Part shown: one piece after another, positions 16,259 to 25,744 of the stretch
How positions within the stretch are numbered: the first letter of the stretch is position 1
Layout of the letters: each line of letters begins with the position of its first letter
Position numbers and translations under genes: made by a program
NCBI RefSeq assembly: GCF_009856355.1
Contig: NZ_WMEW01000013.1
Coordinates: 41,064-105,063 of the forward strand
Source: Halobacillus litoralis
GTDB taxonomy: Bacteria; Bacillota; Bacilli; Bacillales; Halobacillaceae
Direction of reading: 5' to 3'
DNA: 64,000 nt
The notes under the pieces: model-generated
The model's database searches: none
The model's input: only the letters and a program-made list of their open reading frames with translations
Told to the model about the DNA's origin: nothing

Positions 16259-17884
16259 TTACTTCTTATCTGCCCATTTCAATTCAAGGTAGCCGACAGG
16301 GTGACGGATCACATCGGATACGCCTTCTTTCTCAAGCAGAACGAAGTTGTAGAAGTGTATCGGGAAGATCGGCATGTCTTCAAATAAAATCTTCTCTGCT
16401 TCATACATATGCTCCCACCGCTTCGTTTCATCGGTTTCATTTTTCGCCTGTTCAATAAGTTGATCATACTCTTCATTGGACCATCCCGTACGGTTCATCG
16501 AGGAATCCGTGACAAAGCTCTCCAGGAAGTTGATTGGATCAGCATAGTCAGCAATAAAGGAGCTCCGTGACAGCTGGTGCTTCAAATCTTTTTGGTTCTG
16601 CAGAAATACGTTCCACTCCGCGTTTTCAAGCGTGACATCCACATCAAGGTTTTCCTTGAACATCTGCTGGATCGTTTCGGCGACTTTTTTATGAGACTCA
16701 CTTGTGTTGTAGGAAAGGGTAATCGGAGGCAGTTCATCATACCCTTCTTCCTTCATCCCTTCCGCCAGAAGCTTTTCCGCCTCTTCGGCGTTAAACTCGA
16801 CCAGGTTTCCATTCTGTTCACGGAAATCTTCACCGGAAGGCCCTTCAAACCCGTGAGAAACAAATCCATGGGCCGGCTCTTCTTTGTTTTTCGTTACATA
16901 ATCAACAATGTCCTGCTGGTTGACAGCCATTGCAAGAGCCTGTCTAATCTTCTTGTTCTGGAAGGGTTCTTCGTTCACATTAAAACGATAAAAATAGGTG
17001 CCGGCCTGATCCTGGACCTTCAGCTGATCACTTTCCATCAACTCTTCGGACATATCGGAAGGGATATTCGTCGTATCCAGCTCTCCACTTTCATACATCT
17101 GATACTCGGTATTGGTATCGTTCACCATGGCCCAGTGAACTTCATCCAGTTTGACCGTATCCTTGTCCCAGTAATTTTCATTTTTCTTAAAGGTCATTTC
17201 ACTGTCATGCTTCCACTCATCCAAGGTAAATGGACCGTTTCCTACAAAGCTGTCCGCTTCCGCAAACCATTCCGCATTCTCTTCCGCCACACTTTCGTTG
17301 ATCGGGAAGAACGCCGGGTTGGAGATAATATTCAAAAAGTAGCCCGTCGGTGAGGAGAGTGTTACTTTCAATTCCTTGTCACTGACCGCTTCCACCATCA
17401 CATCTTCCTTCGCCCCATCTCCATTGTTAAATGCTTCTCCACCTTCAATGAAGTAGCCGAGAAACGCAGCCGGTGAGGCTGTTTCCGGATCCAGCAGACG
17501 TTTCCAGGCAAACTCGAAATCGCCTGCTGTTACATCATCGCCGTTGGACCATTTGGCATCCTCGCGAATCATAAACGTGTAAACCTTACCGTCTTCGGAC
17601 ACTTCCCACTCTTCAGCCGCTGCGGGCTCAGGCTGGTGGTCCTTACCGAGACGGGTCATCCCTTCCATCAAGTTGTTCAAGGCATTCCAGGAAACGGAAT
17701 CAAACCCCATCGGAGGATCAAAGGACGTCGGTTCCTCTCCATTGTTCAGCATCAGTGTTTTGGTATCCCCTGAATCTGCCTGTTCTCCTTCCGGACTATC
17801 CCCTTCACTCGAACTGTTCGCTGTACAGGCCGCCAGTACAGCAATCAAAGCAATCCCCCATAAAACATACAGCCACTTTTTCAT
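16259..17884 (-). CDS. dppE: Peptide-binding lipoprotein DppE
   Basis: 541 aa, family 5 extracellular solute-binding protein. Signal peptide with lipobox LAAC (Cys 20), followed by a Ser/Glu/Asp-rich linker (NSSSEGDSPEGEQADSGD), acidic like many halophile surface proteins. Internal motifs such as FMIREDAKWSNGDDVTAGDFEFAWKR (in parts) and VGNGPFTLDEWK are typical of OppA/DppE. Captures oligopeptides, here probably murein peptides, at the outer membrane face. Fifth gene of the operon; strong expression is likely. Confidence 0.92.
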   Translation of the reverse strand: MKKWLYVLWGIALIAVLAACTANSSSEGDSPEGEQADSGDTKTLMLNNGEEPTSFDPPMGFDSVSWNALNNLMEGMTRLGKDHQPEPAAAEEWEVSEDGKVYTFMIREDAKWSNGDDVTAGDFEFAWKRLLDPETASPAAFLGYFIEGGEAFNNGDGAKEDVMVEAVSDKELKVTLSSPTGYFLNIISNPAFFPINESVAEENAEWFAEADSFVGNGPFTLDEWKHDSEMTFKKNENYWDKDTVKLDEVHWAMVNDTNTEYQMYESGELDTTNIPSDMSEELMESDQLKVQDQAGTYFYRFNVNEEPFQNKKIRQALAMAVNQQDIVDYVTKNKEEPAHGFVSHGFEGPSGEDFREQNGNLVEFNAEEAEKLLAEGMKEEGYDELPPITLSYNTSESHKKVAETIQQMFKENLDVDVTLENAEWNVFLQNQKDLKHQLSRSSFIADYADPINFLESFVTDSSMNRTGWSNEEYDQLIEQAKNETDETKRWEHMYEAEKILFEDMPIFPIHFYNFVLLEKEGVSDVIRHPVGYLELKWADKK

Positions 17885-17904
17885 CCTGCTACCCCTCTCT
17901 GTGA

Positions 17905-18909
17905 TTATGATTGAATGGTTGCTGCGTGCTTCTTCGCCCGTTCATCCTGAAGCCAGCAGTCCACCTCATGTGTTTCGCTTCGGACCGTAGAATACGGATA
18001 AACCCTGCTGCACACTTCCATGGCAGCCGGACAACGGGCGGTGAATGGACACCCCCCGGGTGGAGAAAATAAATCCGGAGGCGTACCGTCAATCGGTATC
18101 AGCTTTTCTCCTTTTTGATCCAGACGGGGAACGGAATGCAGCAGTCCTTTCGTATAAGGATGCTGTGGTTCGTAAAAAATTTCCCGTCTCGTCCCTGTTT
18201 CAACGACTTTCCCTGCATACATGACGGCAATTCGATCGGCCACTTTCGCAACGACCCCCAGATCGTGAGTGATAAGAATGATCGAAACACCGGTTTCCTT
18301 TTGAATTTTGTCAAACAGCTGCAGGATCTGCGCCTGAATCGTCACATCAAGCGCTGTGGTCGGTTCATCGGCAATCAAAAGCTCCGGTTCACATATTAAA
18401 GCCATAGCAATGACGATCCGCTGCCGCATTCCCCCGGAAAACTGGTAGGGATACTGCTTCATCCGTTCATCAGGGTTCGGAATGCCGACGAGGTTCAACA
18501 TATCTACAGCCTGGGCATCCGCTTCTTTTTTAGTTACCTTGCGGTGCTGTCTGAGCCCTTCCGTAAGCTGATCCCCGACAGTCAAAGTCGGATTCAATGC
18601 CGTCATCGGATCCTGAAAGATCATGGATATGTCGACCCCTCGGATGCCTCTCATTTTTCTGTCGGACAGTTTGGTCATGTCCTCTCCCTTAAAACGGATG
18701 CTTCCCTCTTTGATATGTCCCGGCGGGGTAGGGATTAAGCCCATAATGCTTGAGGCTGTTACACTTTTGCCACATCCCGATTCTCCCACAACCGCGAGCG
18801 TCTCCCCTTCATAAAGGTCGAGGTTGACCCCGCGTACCGCCTGTACTTCTCCTCCAAACGTCGTAAAGGAGATATGCAGATTATGAATCTCAAGAATTTT
18901 GTTCACCAT
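17905..18909 (-). CDS. dppD: Peptide ABC transporter ATPase DppD
   Basis: 334 aa. Walker [11 protein letters not shown], signature FSGGMRQRIVIAMAL, Walker B LLIADEP, and a C-terminal cysteine block (GCPFTARCPAAMEVC). Pairs with YkfD/OppF-type ATPase under the DppB/DppC channel. An AGGAGG site is 5 bases from the ATG; a GTG two codons earlier overlaps the dppC stop and is an alternative. Confidence 0.9.
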   Translation of the reverse strand: MVNKILEIHNLHISFTTFGGEVQAVRGVNLDLYEGETLAVVGESGCGKSVTASSIMGLIPTPPGHIKEGSIRFKGEDMTKLSDRKMRGIRGVDISMIFQDPMTALNPTLTVGDQLTEGLRQHRKVTKKEADAQAVDMLNLVGIPNPDERMKQYPYQFSGGMRQRIVIAMALICEPELLIADEPTTALDVTIQAQILQLFDKIQKETGVSIILITHDLGVVAKVADRIAVMYAGKVVETGTRREIFYEPQHPYTKGLLHSVPRLDQKGEKLIPIDGTPPDLFSPPGGCPFTARCPAAMEVCSRVYPYSTVRSETHEVDCWLQDERAKKHAATIQS

Positions 18910-18911
18910 AC

Positions 18912-19868
18912 TCACCTCCTTAAACGCGGATCGAGCGCATCCTGCAGCCCGTCCCCGAGAACATTAAATGCAAACATCGTTGCTGAAATAAAGAAGGCCG
19001 GAAAAAACAAGCGCCACCAGTCTCCCGACAAAATCACACCGAGGGCATCGTTTGCCATGACTCCCCAGCTGGCATAAGGAGACTGGATGCCAAGGCCGAG
19101 AAAGCTTAAAAAGGCTTCAGCAAATATCGCAGTCGGAACGGTCAGCGTCATTTGGACAATGATCGGCCCCATCGTATTAGGCAGCAGGTTTTTCTGAATG
19201 ATGCGTTTGGTTTTGGCACCAAAAGACTGCGACGCCATGACAAATTCATGGTGCTTCAGCTGCAGAACCTGTCCACGCACGATCCTCGCCATGCCCACCC
19301 AGCCAGTTACCGTAAGAGCAATAATAATCGTCAACAGACTCGGTCCCATCACCACTAACAGAAGAATGACGACGAGCAGGTAAGGAAGGCCGTATAAAAT
19401 TTCAACGATCCGCATCATCACATTGTCTGTGCGTCCCCCTTTGTAACCGGAGAGGCCTCCATAAACGACTCCGATAAAGAAATCGATCAGGGCGGCCATC
19501 AAACCGACAAACAACGAGATCCTGGCTCCATACCACGTCCTTGTGAACACATCCCGGCCAAGTTCATCCGTTCCGAACCAGTGGTCCATGGAAGGAGGCT
19601 GGTTTTGATCAGCCAGCGAAGCCTCGGACACGGTATACGGAGAAATCCATGGGCCGATGACCGCCATCACGGCAAGGAAAATGAGAAACACAAATCCTGT
19701 CATCGCCAGCTTATTCTTTCTGAGCCTGCGCCAGGCATCCTCCCAGTACGAAAGGGAAGGACGGACCACAGATTCGGCTTCATCGATGTTTTTTTCCTTC
19801 GGCTGAAACCATTCATCGGGAATCGAGGACCGGGAATTGTCCGGGTGCTTTTCTTTTAAAGCAGACAT
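18912..19868 (-). CDS. dppC: Peptide ABC transporter permease DppC
   Basis: 318 aa. A cytosolic N-terminal tail (1-about 55), then six membrane helices, with the permease EAA-type loop near GMARIVRGQVLQLKHHEFV and the DPRLRR end seen in OppC/DppC proteins. Forms the transport channel with DppB. Stop and start codons of neighbouring genes nearly touch on both sides, which supports one transcript. Confidence 0.9.
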   Translation of the reverse strand: MSALKEKHPDNSRSSIPDEWFQPKEKNIDEAESVVRPSLSYWEDAWRRLRKNKLAMTGFVFLIFLAVMAVIGPWISPYTVSEASLADQNQPPSMDHWFGTDELGRDVFTRTWYGARISLFVGLMAALIDFFIGVVYGGLSGYKGGRTDNVMMRIVEILYGLPYLLVVILLLVVMGPSLLTIIIALTVTGWVGMARIVRGQVLQLKHHEFVMASQSFGAKTKRIIQKNLLPNTMGPIIVQMTLTVPTAIFAEAFLSFLGLGIQSPYASWGVMANDALGVILSGDWWRLFFPAFFISATMFAFNVLGDGLQDALDPRLRR

Positions 19869-19869
19869 A

Positions 19870-20805
19870 TCAGCTGCTCCCTCCTTCCTTATGAAGTTTG
19901 ATACGCGGATCTAAAAATCCATAAGCTATGTCAACAAGGAACAGCATGAACACAAGAAAGGCGCTGTAAAACACGGTCGTCCCCATAATGACTGGATAGT
20001 CCCGCTGGTTGATCCCTTCTACGAAATATTTGCCCATCCCGGGGATCGCAAATATTTTTTCGATGACAAACGTTCCTGTCAGGATTCCGGCTAGAAGCGT
20101 CCCCATGATGGTCACCACCGGCATCAGGGCATTTTTCAATGCATGTTTGACTATGATCTTGTAGGGAGAAAGCCCTTTGGCACGGGCAGTTTTTATGTAG
20201 TCCTGGGTCAGGGTTTCCAACATACTTGACCGTGTCAGCCTGGCGATGATCGCCATCGGCCCCGTGGCCAGCGCGAGTACAGGAAGAACCATATGTGCAG
20301 GAGAACTCCATGTCGCGGCCGGAAGCCACTCCAGCTGGACAGCCAGCTGTTGAATCAACATGGTAGCCAGAACAAAGTTCGGAATGGAAATGCCGAGAAC
20401 CGCGATGGTCATCGCCATGTAATCGATGACATGGTTATGTTTTAAAGCCGCAAACACTCCGAGGGCCACCCCGGAAATAAGCGCGATCAAAACAGTCCAG
20501 ATCCCCAGTTCTGCAGAGATGGGAAAACCACGGCCGAGCAGAGCATTCACCGTTTCCGTCGGCTGCTTAATCGATGGCCCGAAATCAAGGGTGATGATCG
20601 ACTTTAAATAAAGCACATACTGGACAGCGAGCGGTTCATGTAAGTGGTAATGTTCCTCTAAATTCTGCTGCACCACTGCATTCGTTGTCCGTTCCTCGTT
20701 AAACGGTGATCCCGGAATAAGGTTCATCAGGAAAAACGTTAACGTGGCGATGATAAAGACGGTGACGATCATATAGACAAAGCGTTTTACTATGTATGTA
20801 ACCAA
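19870..20805 (-). CDS. dppB: Peptide ABC transporter permease DppB
   Basis: 311 aa, six membrane helices. It begins MVTYIVKRFVYM with the FFLMNLIPGSPF segment, and has the TRSSMLETLTQDYIKTARAKGL loop that contacts the ATPases and the FLDPRIKL end. Second gene of the operon after dppA, with 15 bases between them. Confidence 0.9.
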   Translation of the reverse strand: MVTYIVKRFVYMIVTVFIIATLTFFLMNLIPGSPFNEERTTNAVVQQNLEEHYHLHEPLAVQYVLYLKSIITLDFGPSIKQPTETVNALLGRGFPISAELGIWTVLIALISGVALGVFAALKHNHVIDYMAMTIAVLGISIPNFVLATMLIQQLAVQLEWLPAATWSSPAHMVLPVLALATGPMAIIARLTRSSMLETLTQDYIKTARAKGLSPYKIIVKHALKNALMPVVTIMGTLLAGILTGTFVIEKIFAIPGMGKYFVEGINQRDYPVIMGTTVFYSAFLVFMLFLVDIAYGFLDPRIKLHKEGGSS

Positions 20806-20820
20806 GCGCTTCTCCCTCCT

Positions 20821-21645
20821 TCAGCTCGATGTGGCCTGCATAGCGAGTTCTGTCATGACGAGCATCGCCTGGTAGGCTTCCAATAGATGGGCGGCCTTGA
20901 AACGGACCGTCGTCGACTCAGGGTCGAGTTCGGTTCCCGGCATGAGATGAGCCCATTCCGCCTGTCCATAGTTCATGAATTCAATCTTCAGCTCAGGATG
21001 CTCCGGTGGTGTAAGCGGCTTGATTTCGGCCCGTTTGTCTATGGCCAGAGCGGTTCGTTCACGGAGGAGTTCCCCGGCTTTTTTCGGCGTCAGGCTCTTC
21101 ACAGCTGTACGGGAAATCGTTTCTTTCACGGGCGCTGTCACGATATCCGGGATCAAAGCTTCTGCTTCAGCCGCTGCACAATCATCCCCAGCCACCATGA
21201 GTACGGGGACACCGTAATAGCCGGCCATTAACGCATTGAACCCCAGTTCCCCGACAGGCCTGTCATTGATAAAGAAATGGCGTACCCCGAACGTCATGGA
21301 ATGCGACAGCACCCCTTTTTGTGCAGCTCTTGCGTGATACCCGATAAACAGGGCCCCATCAAAACCTCCATCAAGCCCCTGCACCATGGAATAAGGTTTC
21401 ACACTTCCAGTAATGAGCGACACATCGGGATGAATGTCATCAATGAGCAGATTATTCATTTTCGAATGACTGTCGTTGACGAGAATCTCCGTCGCTCCTT
21501 TTCGAAACGCTTCTTCAATCACATGATTCGTTTCCTGTGTCATGATTTTCCTGGCGCGTTCATAATTGTGTTCGGACGAATCGACGAAGGTATGATCGGG
21601 AACTCCTGTTATTCCCTCCATGTCGACAGAAAGATACAGCTTCAT
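20821..21645 (-). CDS. dppA: D-aminopeptidase DppA
   Basis: 274 aa. Starts MKLYLSVDMEGITGV, which carries the zinc ligands D8 and E10 of the DppA family; further conserved parts are NDSHSKMNNLL, FIGYHA and VAGDDCA. In B. subtilis it is a self-compartmentalising decamer that removes N-terminal D-amino acids, releasing D-Ala peptides. GAGGAAGGAAATGT precedes the ATG. First gene of dppABCDE-ykfABCD, whose order is the same as in B. subtilis. Confidence 0.92.
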   Translation of the reverse strand: MKLYLSVDMEGITGVPDHTFVDSSEHNYERARKIMTQETNHVIEEAFRKGATEILVNDSHSKMNNLLIDDIHPDVSLITGSVKPYSMVQGLDGGFDGALFIGYHARAAQKGVLSHSMTFGVRHFFINDRPVGELGFNALMAGYYGVPVLMVAGDDCAAAEAEALIPDIVTAPVKETISRTAVKSLTPKKAGELLRERTALAIDKRAEIKPLTPPEHPELKIEFMNYGQAEWAHLMPGTELDPESTTVRFKAAHLLEAYQAMLVMTELAMQATSS

Positions 21646-21685
21646 ACATTTCCTTCCTCTCTGGACATTTTGTGTTAAAATTTCT

Positions 21686-21700
21686 AATTTTCTCATAACT
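21686..21700. promoter_or_regulatory. Candidate CodY box upstream of dppA
   Basis: AATTTTCTCATAACT agrees with the CodY consensus AATTTTCWGAAAATT at 12 of 15 positions, 41 bases before the dppA start. B. subtilis dpp is a classic CodY target, which supports the call. Binding is not shown. Confidence 0.5.
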
Positions 21701-21831
21701 TTACCAATAAAAAGGAAAGATTTCAAGATGGAAAACGAACTATGAAATATTATTTCAAACCGCAGTATCCCCCGGATCCTGTGTATCACTGATGGTTTTC
21801 GACAAGTTCAGCTGTAAAAAAAACAAAAGAA

Positions 21832-21859
21832 AAACCGCCGGATTTCCCGACGGTCTTCA
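21832..21859 (-). terminator. Terminator after nucleoside deaminase gene
   Basis: ACCGTCGGGAAATCCGGCGGT forms a hairpin on the minus strand, followed by TTTTTC. It overlaps the stop codon region. Confidence 0.65.
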
Positions 21860-22300
21860 TTCAAACAGTACTATTCCTTCCTCGTTCAACACTTTTCCTT
21901 TCACAACAGGATGGTGGGGGCTTGCTTTAAATACCTCTTTACTGGAAATCATGATCCCTCCGCCCGTTTTCTCAGCCATCTGCTTATTCGAAGCACTGTA
22001 TATCAACCGGCCGATGCCGGTAAATACAAGGGCACCGGCACACATGACACACGGTTCACAGCTCGTATACAAGGTATAGTCTCCTAAGTCTCTCGTTCCT
22101 GTCTCCCTGCAGAACCGCCTGATCAATGCAAGCTCCGCATGATGGGTCGGATCGTTTTTGGTATGCACCTGATTTCCTTCCTCCATAAGTATGACACCGT
22201 CCTTAACAAGAAGGGCGCCGAATGGTGCATTCCCCTGTTTTTTTGAATCCTCAGCTATTTCAATCGCACGACGGATCATCCGTTCATCCTCCATCATCAT
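21857..22300 (-). CDS. Nucleoside/guanine-type deaminase
   Basis: 147 aa cytidine-deaminase-fold protein. Zinc site residues are in THHAELALI (H-A-E) and SCEPCVMCAG (P-C-x2-C). The surrounding segments (APFGALLVKDG, GIGRLIYSAS) fit small bacterial guanine or other nucleobase deaminases rather than the tRNA adenosine deaminase. The substrate cannot be told from sequence alone. AAAGGAGT precedes a run of three ATG codons. Single gene. Confidence 0.8.
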   Translation of the reverse strand: MMMEDERMIRRAIEIAEDSKKQGNAPFGALLVKDGVILMEEGNQVHTKNDPTHHAELALIRRFCRETGTRDLGDYTLYTSCEPCVMCAGALVFTGIGRLIYSASNKQMAEKTGGGIMISSKEVFKASPHHPVVKGKVLNEEGIVLFE

Positions 22301-22397
22301 CCCCCAACTCCTTTCTGTTTCTTTATGTTCCCTGAGCTGGGATCTCCTATGCTTTCTTCCACCTATGAAAAAGAGAGACGCATCGTAATCGTCTCCC

Positions 22398-22544
22398 TTA
22401 AAGTAATCGAATGTGTGTAATTTTCGTTTCCGGAAATTGTCTCATATGGCTTTCCCGGGCCTGTTCCCGGTGAGCAGCGAATACGGGAACACGTTTGACT
22501 ACACCGGACTTAGCCTGGTAGTAGATCAAGTACTTCTCCTGCAT
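22398..22544 (-). CDS. Hypothetical small protein (48 aa)
   Basis: MQEKYLIYYQAKSG, then VVKRVPVFAAHREQARESHMR and FPETKITHIRLL: a basic, soluble, probably alpha/beta peptide. AAAGGAGCGTCCTG gives a good start. I do not recognise the family. It stands alone on the minus strand. Confidence 0.6.
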   Translation of the reverse strand: MQEKYLIYYQAKSGVVKRVPVFAAHREQARESHMRQFPETKITHIRLL

Positions 22545-22635
22545 CAGGACGCTCCTTTCTATAAACAACAGATGATCGTTACAAGTATCTGCTATATTAT
22601 AGAAAACTATACCTGCTGACGTCCCGGCGGATGAC

Positions 22636-22884
22636 TTATCCACTTTCTCTTTTCGTCCACTCGACCGCAGACTGGATGCCTACTGTCATCCCCGCTCCCG
22701 CCAGGAAAACCATCCCGTAGAAGGATACCAGTAAAGGGCCTGGAATTCCTGCAGCAACCCCGGCCGCACATGCTCCGCCAAAAGCAGGAACAGCGATCCA
22801 AAGAACAGATATCCCCCTTATCTTCCTTTCGATCAAAGCTCCTGAGACAAACATGCCGGCTGCCATCCATAACAAAAGCGTCAT
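22636..22884 (-). CDS. Hypothetical membrane protein (82 aa)
   Basis: Three predicted hydrophobic stretches: MTLLLWMAAGMFVSGALI, GISVLWIAVPAFGGACAAGV, and PGPLLVSFYGMVFLAGAG. The start was chosen behind AAGGAGGATCTTT; an upstream MRKRRIF start lacks a site. The family is unknown. Possibly co-transcribed with nothing else. Confidence 0.6.
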   Translation of the reverse strand: MTLLLWMAAGMFVSGALIERKIRGISVLWIAVPAFGGACAAGVAAGIPGPLLVSFYGMVFLAGAGMTVGIQSAVEWTKRESG

Positions 22885-22921
22885 AAAGATCCTCCTTTTT
22901 CTCATACGATCAGGCCTGTCC

Positions 22922-22958
22922 TATAAAAAAAGCAGCGGTCGGCCTTGCTCCCGCTGTT
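22922..22958 (-). terminator. Terminator after the 22959 gene
   Basis: On the minus strand AACAGCGGG pairs with CCGCTGCTT (imperfect), followed by TTTTT. Confidence 0.6.
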
Positions 22959-23361
22959 ATTTTCGATACCCTTCTGTTTTCCCTCTTGACCCTTGTTTGT
23001 TCCACAACTCATGAAAGGCCCAGTACGGACGACCATCATCAAAATAAAAGAGCACAGAATGCGACTCCGTTACGAGACCTTTTCCCTCACGGCGCCAATC
23101 CATCAACCACGCCGTTTTCAATCTGCGGATAGCCATTACATCTGAGAGACTTGTATGAACAGCAACGATCCTTAGAGGAGGCGCTGTCGATACTCCTTTG
23201 ATGGCCTTTACCGGACTCCACCATTGTTCCATAAGACGGATTTTCTCATCCCATTGTCTACCACGTTTTTCCTCTACATGACCGGCCTGCTGTTTCTGCA
23301 TCCACACAGTGATCCCCCAGCAAATGAGAAACAGGGCGCTGCACATCGAAATTATTCTCAC
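22957..23361 (-). CDS. Hypothetical membrane-anchored protein (134 aa)
   Basis: An N-terminal hydrophobic helix (residues about 2-20) anchors an outside domain with several Trp residues (WWSPVKAIKG, AWLMDWRREGKG, YWAFHELW). GTG start after AGAGGGGAATACGA. No family recognised. It sits between the second carotenoid operon and the small hypotheticals on the same strand; the crtM terminator separates it. Confidence 0.6.
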   Translation of the reverse strand: MRIISMCSALFLICWGITVWMQKQQAGHVEEKRGRQWDEKIRLMEQWWSPVKAIKGVSTAPPLRIVAVHTSLSDVMAIRRLKTAWLMDWRREGKGLVTESHSVLFYFDDGRPYWAFHELWNKQGSRGKTEGYRK

Positions 23362-23410
23362 TCGTATTCCCCTCTATCAGCTTATGCAGGCATCTGATGA
23401 TCCTTTCCTC

Positions 23411-23460
23411 CATAAAAAAAGAAGCAGCATCACTGCATTTCTGCAATGATCTGCTTCTTC
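23411..23460 (-). terminator. Terminator overlapping the end of crtM
   Basis: AAGAAGCAG pairs with CTGCTTCTT, with an inner stem ATCATTGCA/TGCAGTGAT, followed by TTTTTTT on the minus strand. The left arm of the stem is inside the last codons of crtM. Confidence 0.75.
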
Positions 23461-24269
23461 TGCTTGTCCGAAACGAAATTCCGGCGGCCGAACACTTGGT
23501 AATCATTTTTTCTAACGGTCGGCAGAATGGCCCGGTACATCTTCGCCGCTCCCCCGACAGGAGCCCTGGAATACACCGGGTAATGCGGGATGGTTTTCAG
23601 AGCGTTCTCATAGTAGGTTTCCGCGTCATCCGCAAGGTCCTCCCACATTTGAATGAATGCGTCGTTCACCTTTCCCTTCCGCAGATCCATGTGGGAGTAG
23701 CCATAGGAATCCATGACTTCTTTCGGTAAGTATACACGGTCGATTTCCATATCCTCGCCGATATCCCGGAGAATGTTGGTTAACTGCATGGCGTAGCCAA
23801 GCTCAACAGCCCCCTGCCTTAAGGAAGCCGTCCGCCCGGGAGCAATGACAGGCAGCAGCATAAGACCTACGGTACTCGCCACATGATAACAGTAGTCAAG
23901 AAGATCTTCCTTCGTCTCAATCAAGGAAGGATAAAGGTCCATCCGCTGTCCTTTAATCATATCAAAGTATGGGTCCGGATCTATGGAAAACCGACGGAAA
24001 ACATCATCCAGAGCGAGCCAGCACGGATCATTCAGATCAAGCTTCCCCTCAAGGAACTGGTCGAATTCAAAGGCGAACTCCTCAAGTTCCGCTTTAGGGT
24101 TCGTCCCTTCGTCAACGATATCATCCACCCGCCGGCAGAAGGCATAAATGGCCCAGACCGCCTGTTTCTGCTGCCTGGGCAGCATAGCGAATGCTTTTGA
24201 AAATGTCTTGGAATGTTCTTCTATAATTCTTCGACAATGATGGTATGCTTGATTCAAATCCGTCATCAT
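23430..24269 (-). CDS. crtM: Dehydrosqualene/phytoene synthase CrtM
   Basis: 279 aa squalene/phytoene synthase. First Asp-rich motif DDIVDE (49-54) and second DIGED (169-173) bind the Mg-diphosphate; YPSLIET and NILRDIGED surroundings are typical. In a Bacillaceae host with CrtN/CrtP-type enzymes it should join two farnesyl diphosphates into 4,4'-diapophytoene. That C30 assignment is inferred from relatives. The ATG overlaps the stop of the desaturase upstream (TAATG). Last gene of operon 2. Confidence 0.88.
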   Translation of the reverse strand: MMTDLNQAYHHCRRIIEEHSKTFSKAFAMLPRQQKQAVWAIYAFCRRVDDIVDEGTNPKAELEEFAFEFDQFLEGKLDLNDPCWLALDDVFRRFSIDPDPYFDMIKGQRMDLYPSLIETKEDLLDYCYHVASTVGLMLLPVIAPGRTASLRQGAVELGYAMQLTNILRDIGEDMEIDRVYLPKEVMDSYGYSHMDLRKGKVNDAFIQMWEDLADDAETYYENALKTIPHYPVYSRAPVGGAAKMYRAILPTVRKNDYQVFGRRNFVSDKQKKQIIAEMQ

Positions 24270-25744
24270 TAAACACCTCGCTTGTAATTATGCCTTTTTT
24301 TGGACCCATATTGCAAATAATCTGCCAATAATTTTGCTCCCTGCATCACAATCGGAACGCCTCCCCCGGGGTGAACAGAGGCTCCGACGGCATACACATT
24401 ACTGATCGGATAGGGCTGCAGCTGCGGACGGAACACACCGGATTGAAAAAGGGTGGGCGCAATTCCGAAACTGCCGCCTTCAAACAAGCCGGCTTTTGCG
24501 GCATCCTCCGGAGTACGGACATGCATCCATTCCATATGATTCCGCAGATCAGGGAACCCACGGCCTTCCATTTCATCCAATACGTGCTCAATCAATGCCT
24601 CTTTTCCGCTCCAGTCTACGTCCTTTCCAGCCGGAACAGGAATCAGCGTATACAGCACCCCTTTTCCTTCCGGTGCAAGGGACTCATCCATAATGGATGG
24701 GTGGAACGTATAAAAGGAAGGTTCGTCAGGCAGCACCTTATCCATAAAGACCTGTTTCATGTGATGATCGAAATCAGAGGTCATGAAGAACTGATGAATC
24801 GTGTTGTTTTCATAGATGCGGTCAAGGCCCATATAAAGGAGGAGGCATCCGGATGAGGCGGTATACTTTCTATTCAAACGCTTCTTCTCCGGCATCAGTT
24901 TGTCCATCAGCGGAAAATCTCCATTGAGGATATATTCATCAAAAGAAAGCGTTTCTCCCCGGACGGTGATCGAAGAAGCTTCGCCATTCTCCACCTGGAC
25001 ATGGTTGACTTCCGCATTGGTATGAATGGAAACCCCGCGGCGTTCCAGTTCCTCCCGGATGACTTCAACGAGGTGGGCATAGCCGCCTTTGACATACCAG
25101 ATGCCATGTTCATGTTCACTGTAGGAAACGAGCGAATACATGGCGGGGGACTGCTCGGGGTGGCCCCCGATATAAAGCGTCTGGAGCGTGTAGGCCTCCA
25201 CAAGACGCTCATCATCAAAATAGCTCCGCATCATTTTTTTCACATTTTGATAAGCTTTCAATCTCATCAGGGTTTTGATGTTTTTCCCCGAAAAGAATGT
25301 CCGTTTATCAACAAAGGATTTCTCCAGAAACTGTGCTTTCCCTTGAAGGAACCTCGTTTTCATATCCTGAAGAAAACGGTCGAAATGCTGTTCGCTGCCT
25401 GGGAACTTCCTCGCAAGCTCTTCCTTCTGGAGAGCAGGGTCCCTGTGTTTCGTATACGTGGATCCATCCTTGAAATGAATATCATATAACGGGTCACACG
25501 GTTCCATCGGAATATCTTCTCTTTGGATTCCCGCTTCCTCCAGAATACTGAGCAGCATTTCCGGCAGCAGGACGATGGTCGGACCCTGATCAATTTTAAA
25601 GCCGTCATGGCGCTCGTAGGTTAAGCGGCCGCCGAGAAAATCGTTTTTCTCAAAAATCGAGACATGGCGCCCTTCCTGCTTGGATAAGTATAAAGCCGTG
25701 ACCAGACCGCCGATTCCTCCTCCAACAATAGCTGTACGGGTCAT
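24269..25744 (-). CDS. CrtN/CrtI-type carotenoid desaturase (second)
   Basis: 491 aa flavoprotein. FAD motif [18 protein letters not shown], substrate-side [19 protein letters not shown], and C-terminal [20 protein letters not shown]. It resembles 4,4'-diapophytoene desaturase CrtN ([11 protein letters not shown] compares with DMGPTIVMMPD), so it may insert double bonds in the C30 chain. Which of the two desaturases here makes diapolycopene is not decidable by eye. The ATG overlaps the stop of the upstream desaturase (ATGA). Confidence 0.8.
   Translation of the reverse strand: MTRTAIVGGGIGGLVTALYLSKQEGRHVSIFEKNDFLGGRLTYERHDGFKIDQGPTIVLLPEMLLSILEEAGIQREDIPMEPCDPLYDIHFKDGSTYTKHRDPALQKEELARKFPGSEQHFDRFLQDMKTRFLQGKAQFLEKSFVDKRTFFSGKNIKTLMRLKAYQNVKKMMRSYFDDERLVEAYTLQTLYIGGHPEQSPAMYSLVSYSEHEHGIWYVKGGYAHLVEVIREELERRGVSIHTNAEVNHVQVENGEASSITVRGETLSFDEYILNGDFPLMDKLMPEKKRLNRKYTASSGCLLLYMGLDRIYENNTIHQFFMTSDFDHHMKQVFMDKVLPDEPSFYTFHPSIMDESLAPEGKGVLYTLIPVPAGKDVDWSGKEALIEHVLDEMEGRGFPDLRNHMEWMHVRTPEDAAKAGLFEGGSFGIAPTLFQSGVFRPQLQPYPISNVYAVGASVHPGGGVPIVMQGAKLLADYLQYGSKKRHNYKRGV

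Noticed and set aside
16577..17353. Long open frame of 258 codons on the plus strand opposite dppE
   Set aside because: It lies entirely antisense to a clear binding-protein gene, has no ribosome binding site and its product is unlike any family; it follows from codon bias.
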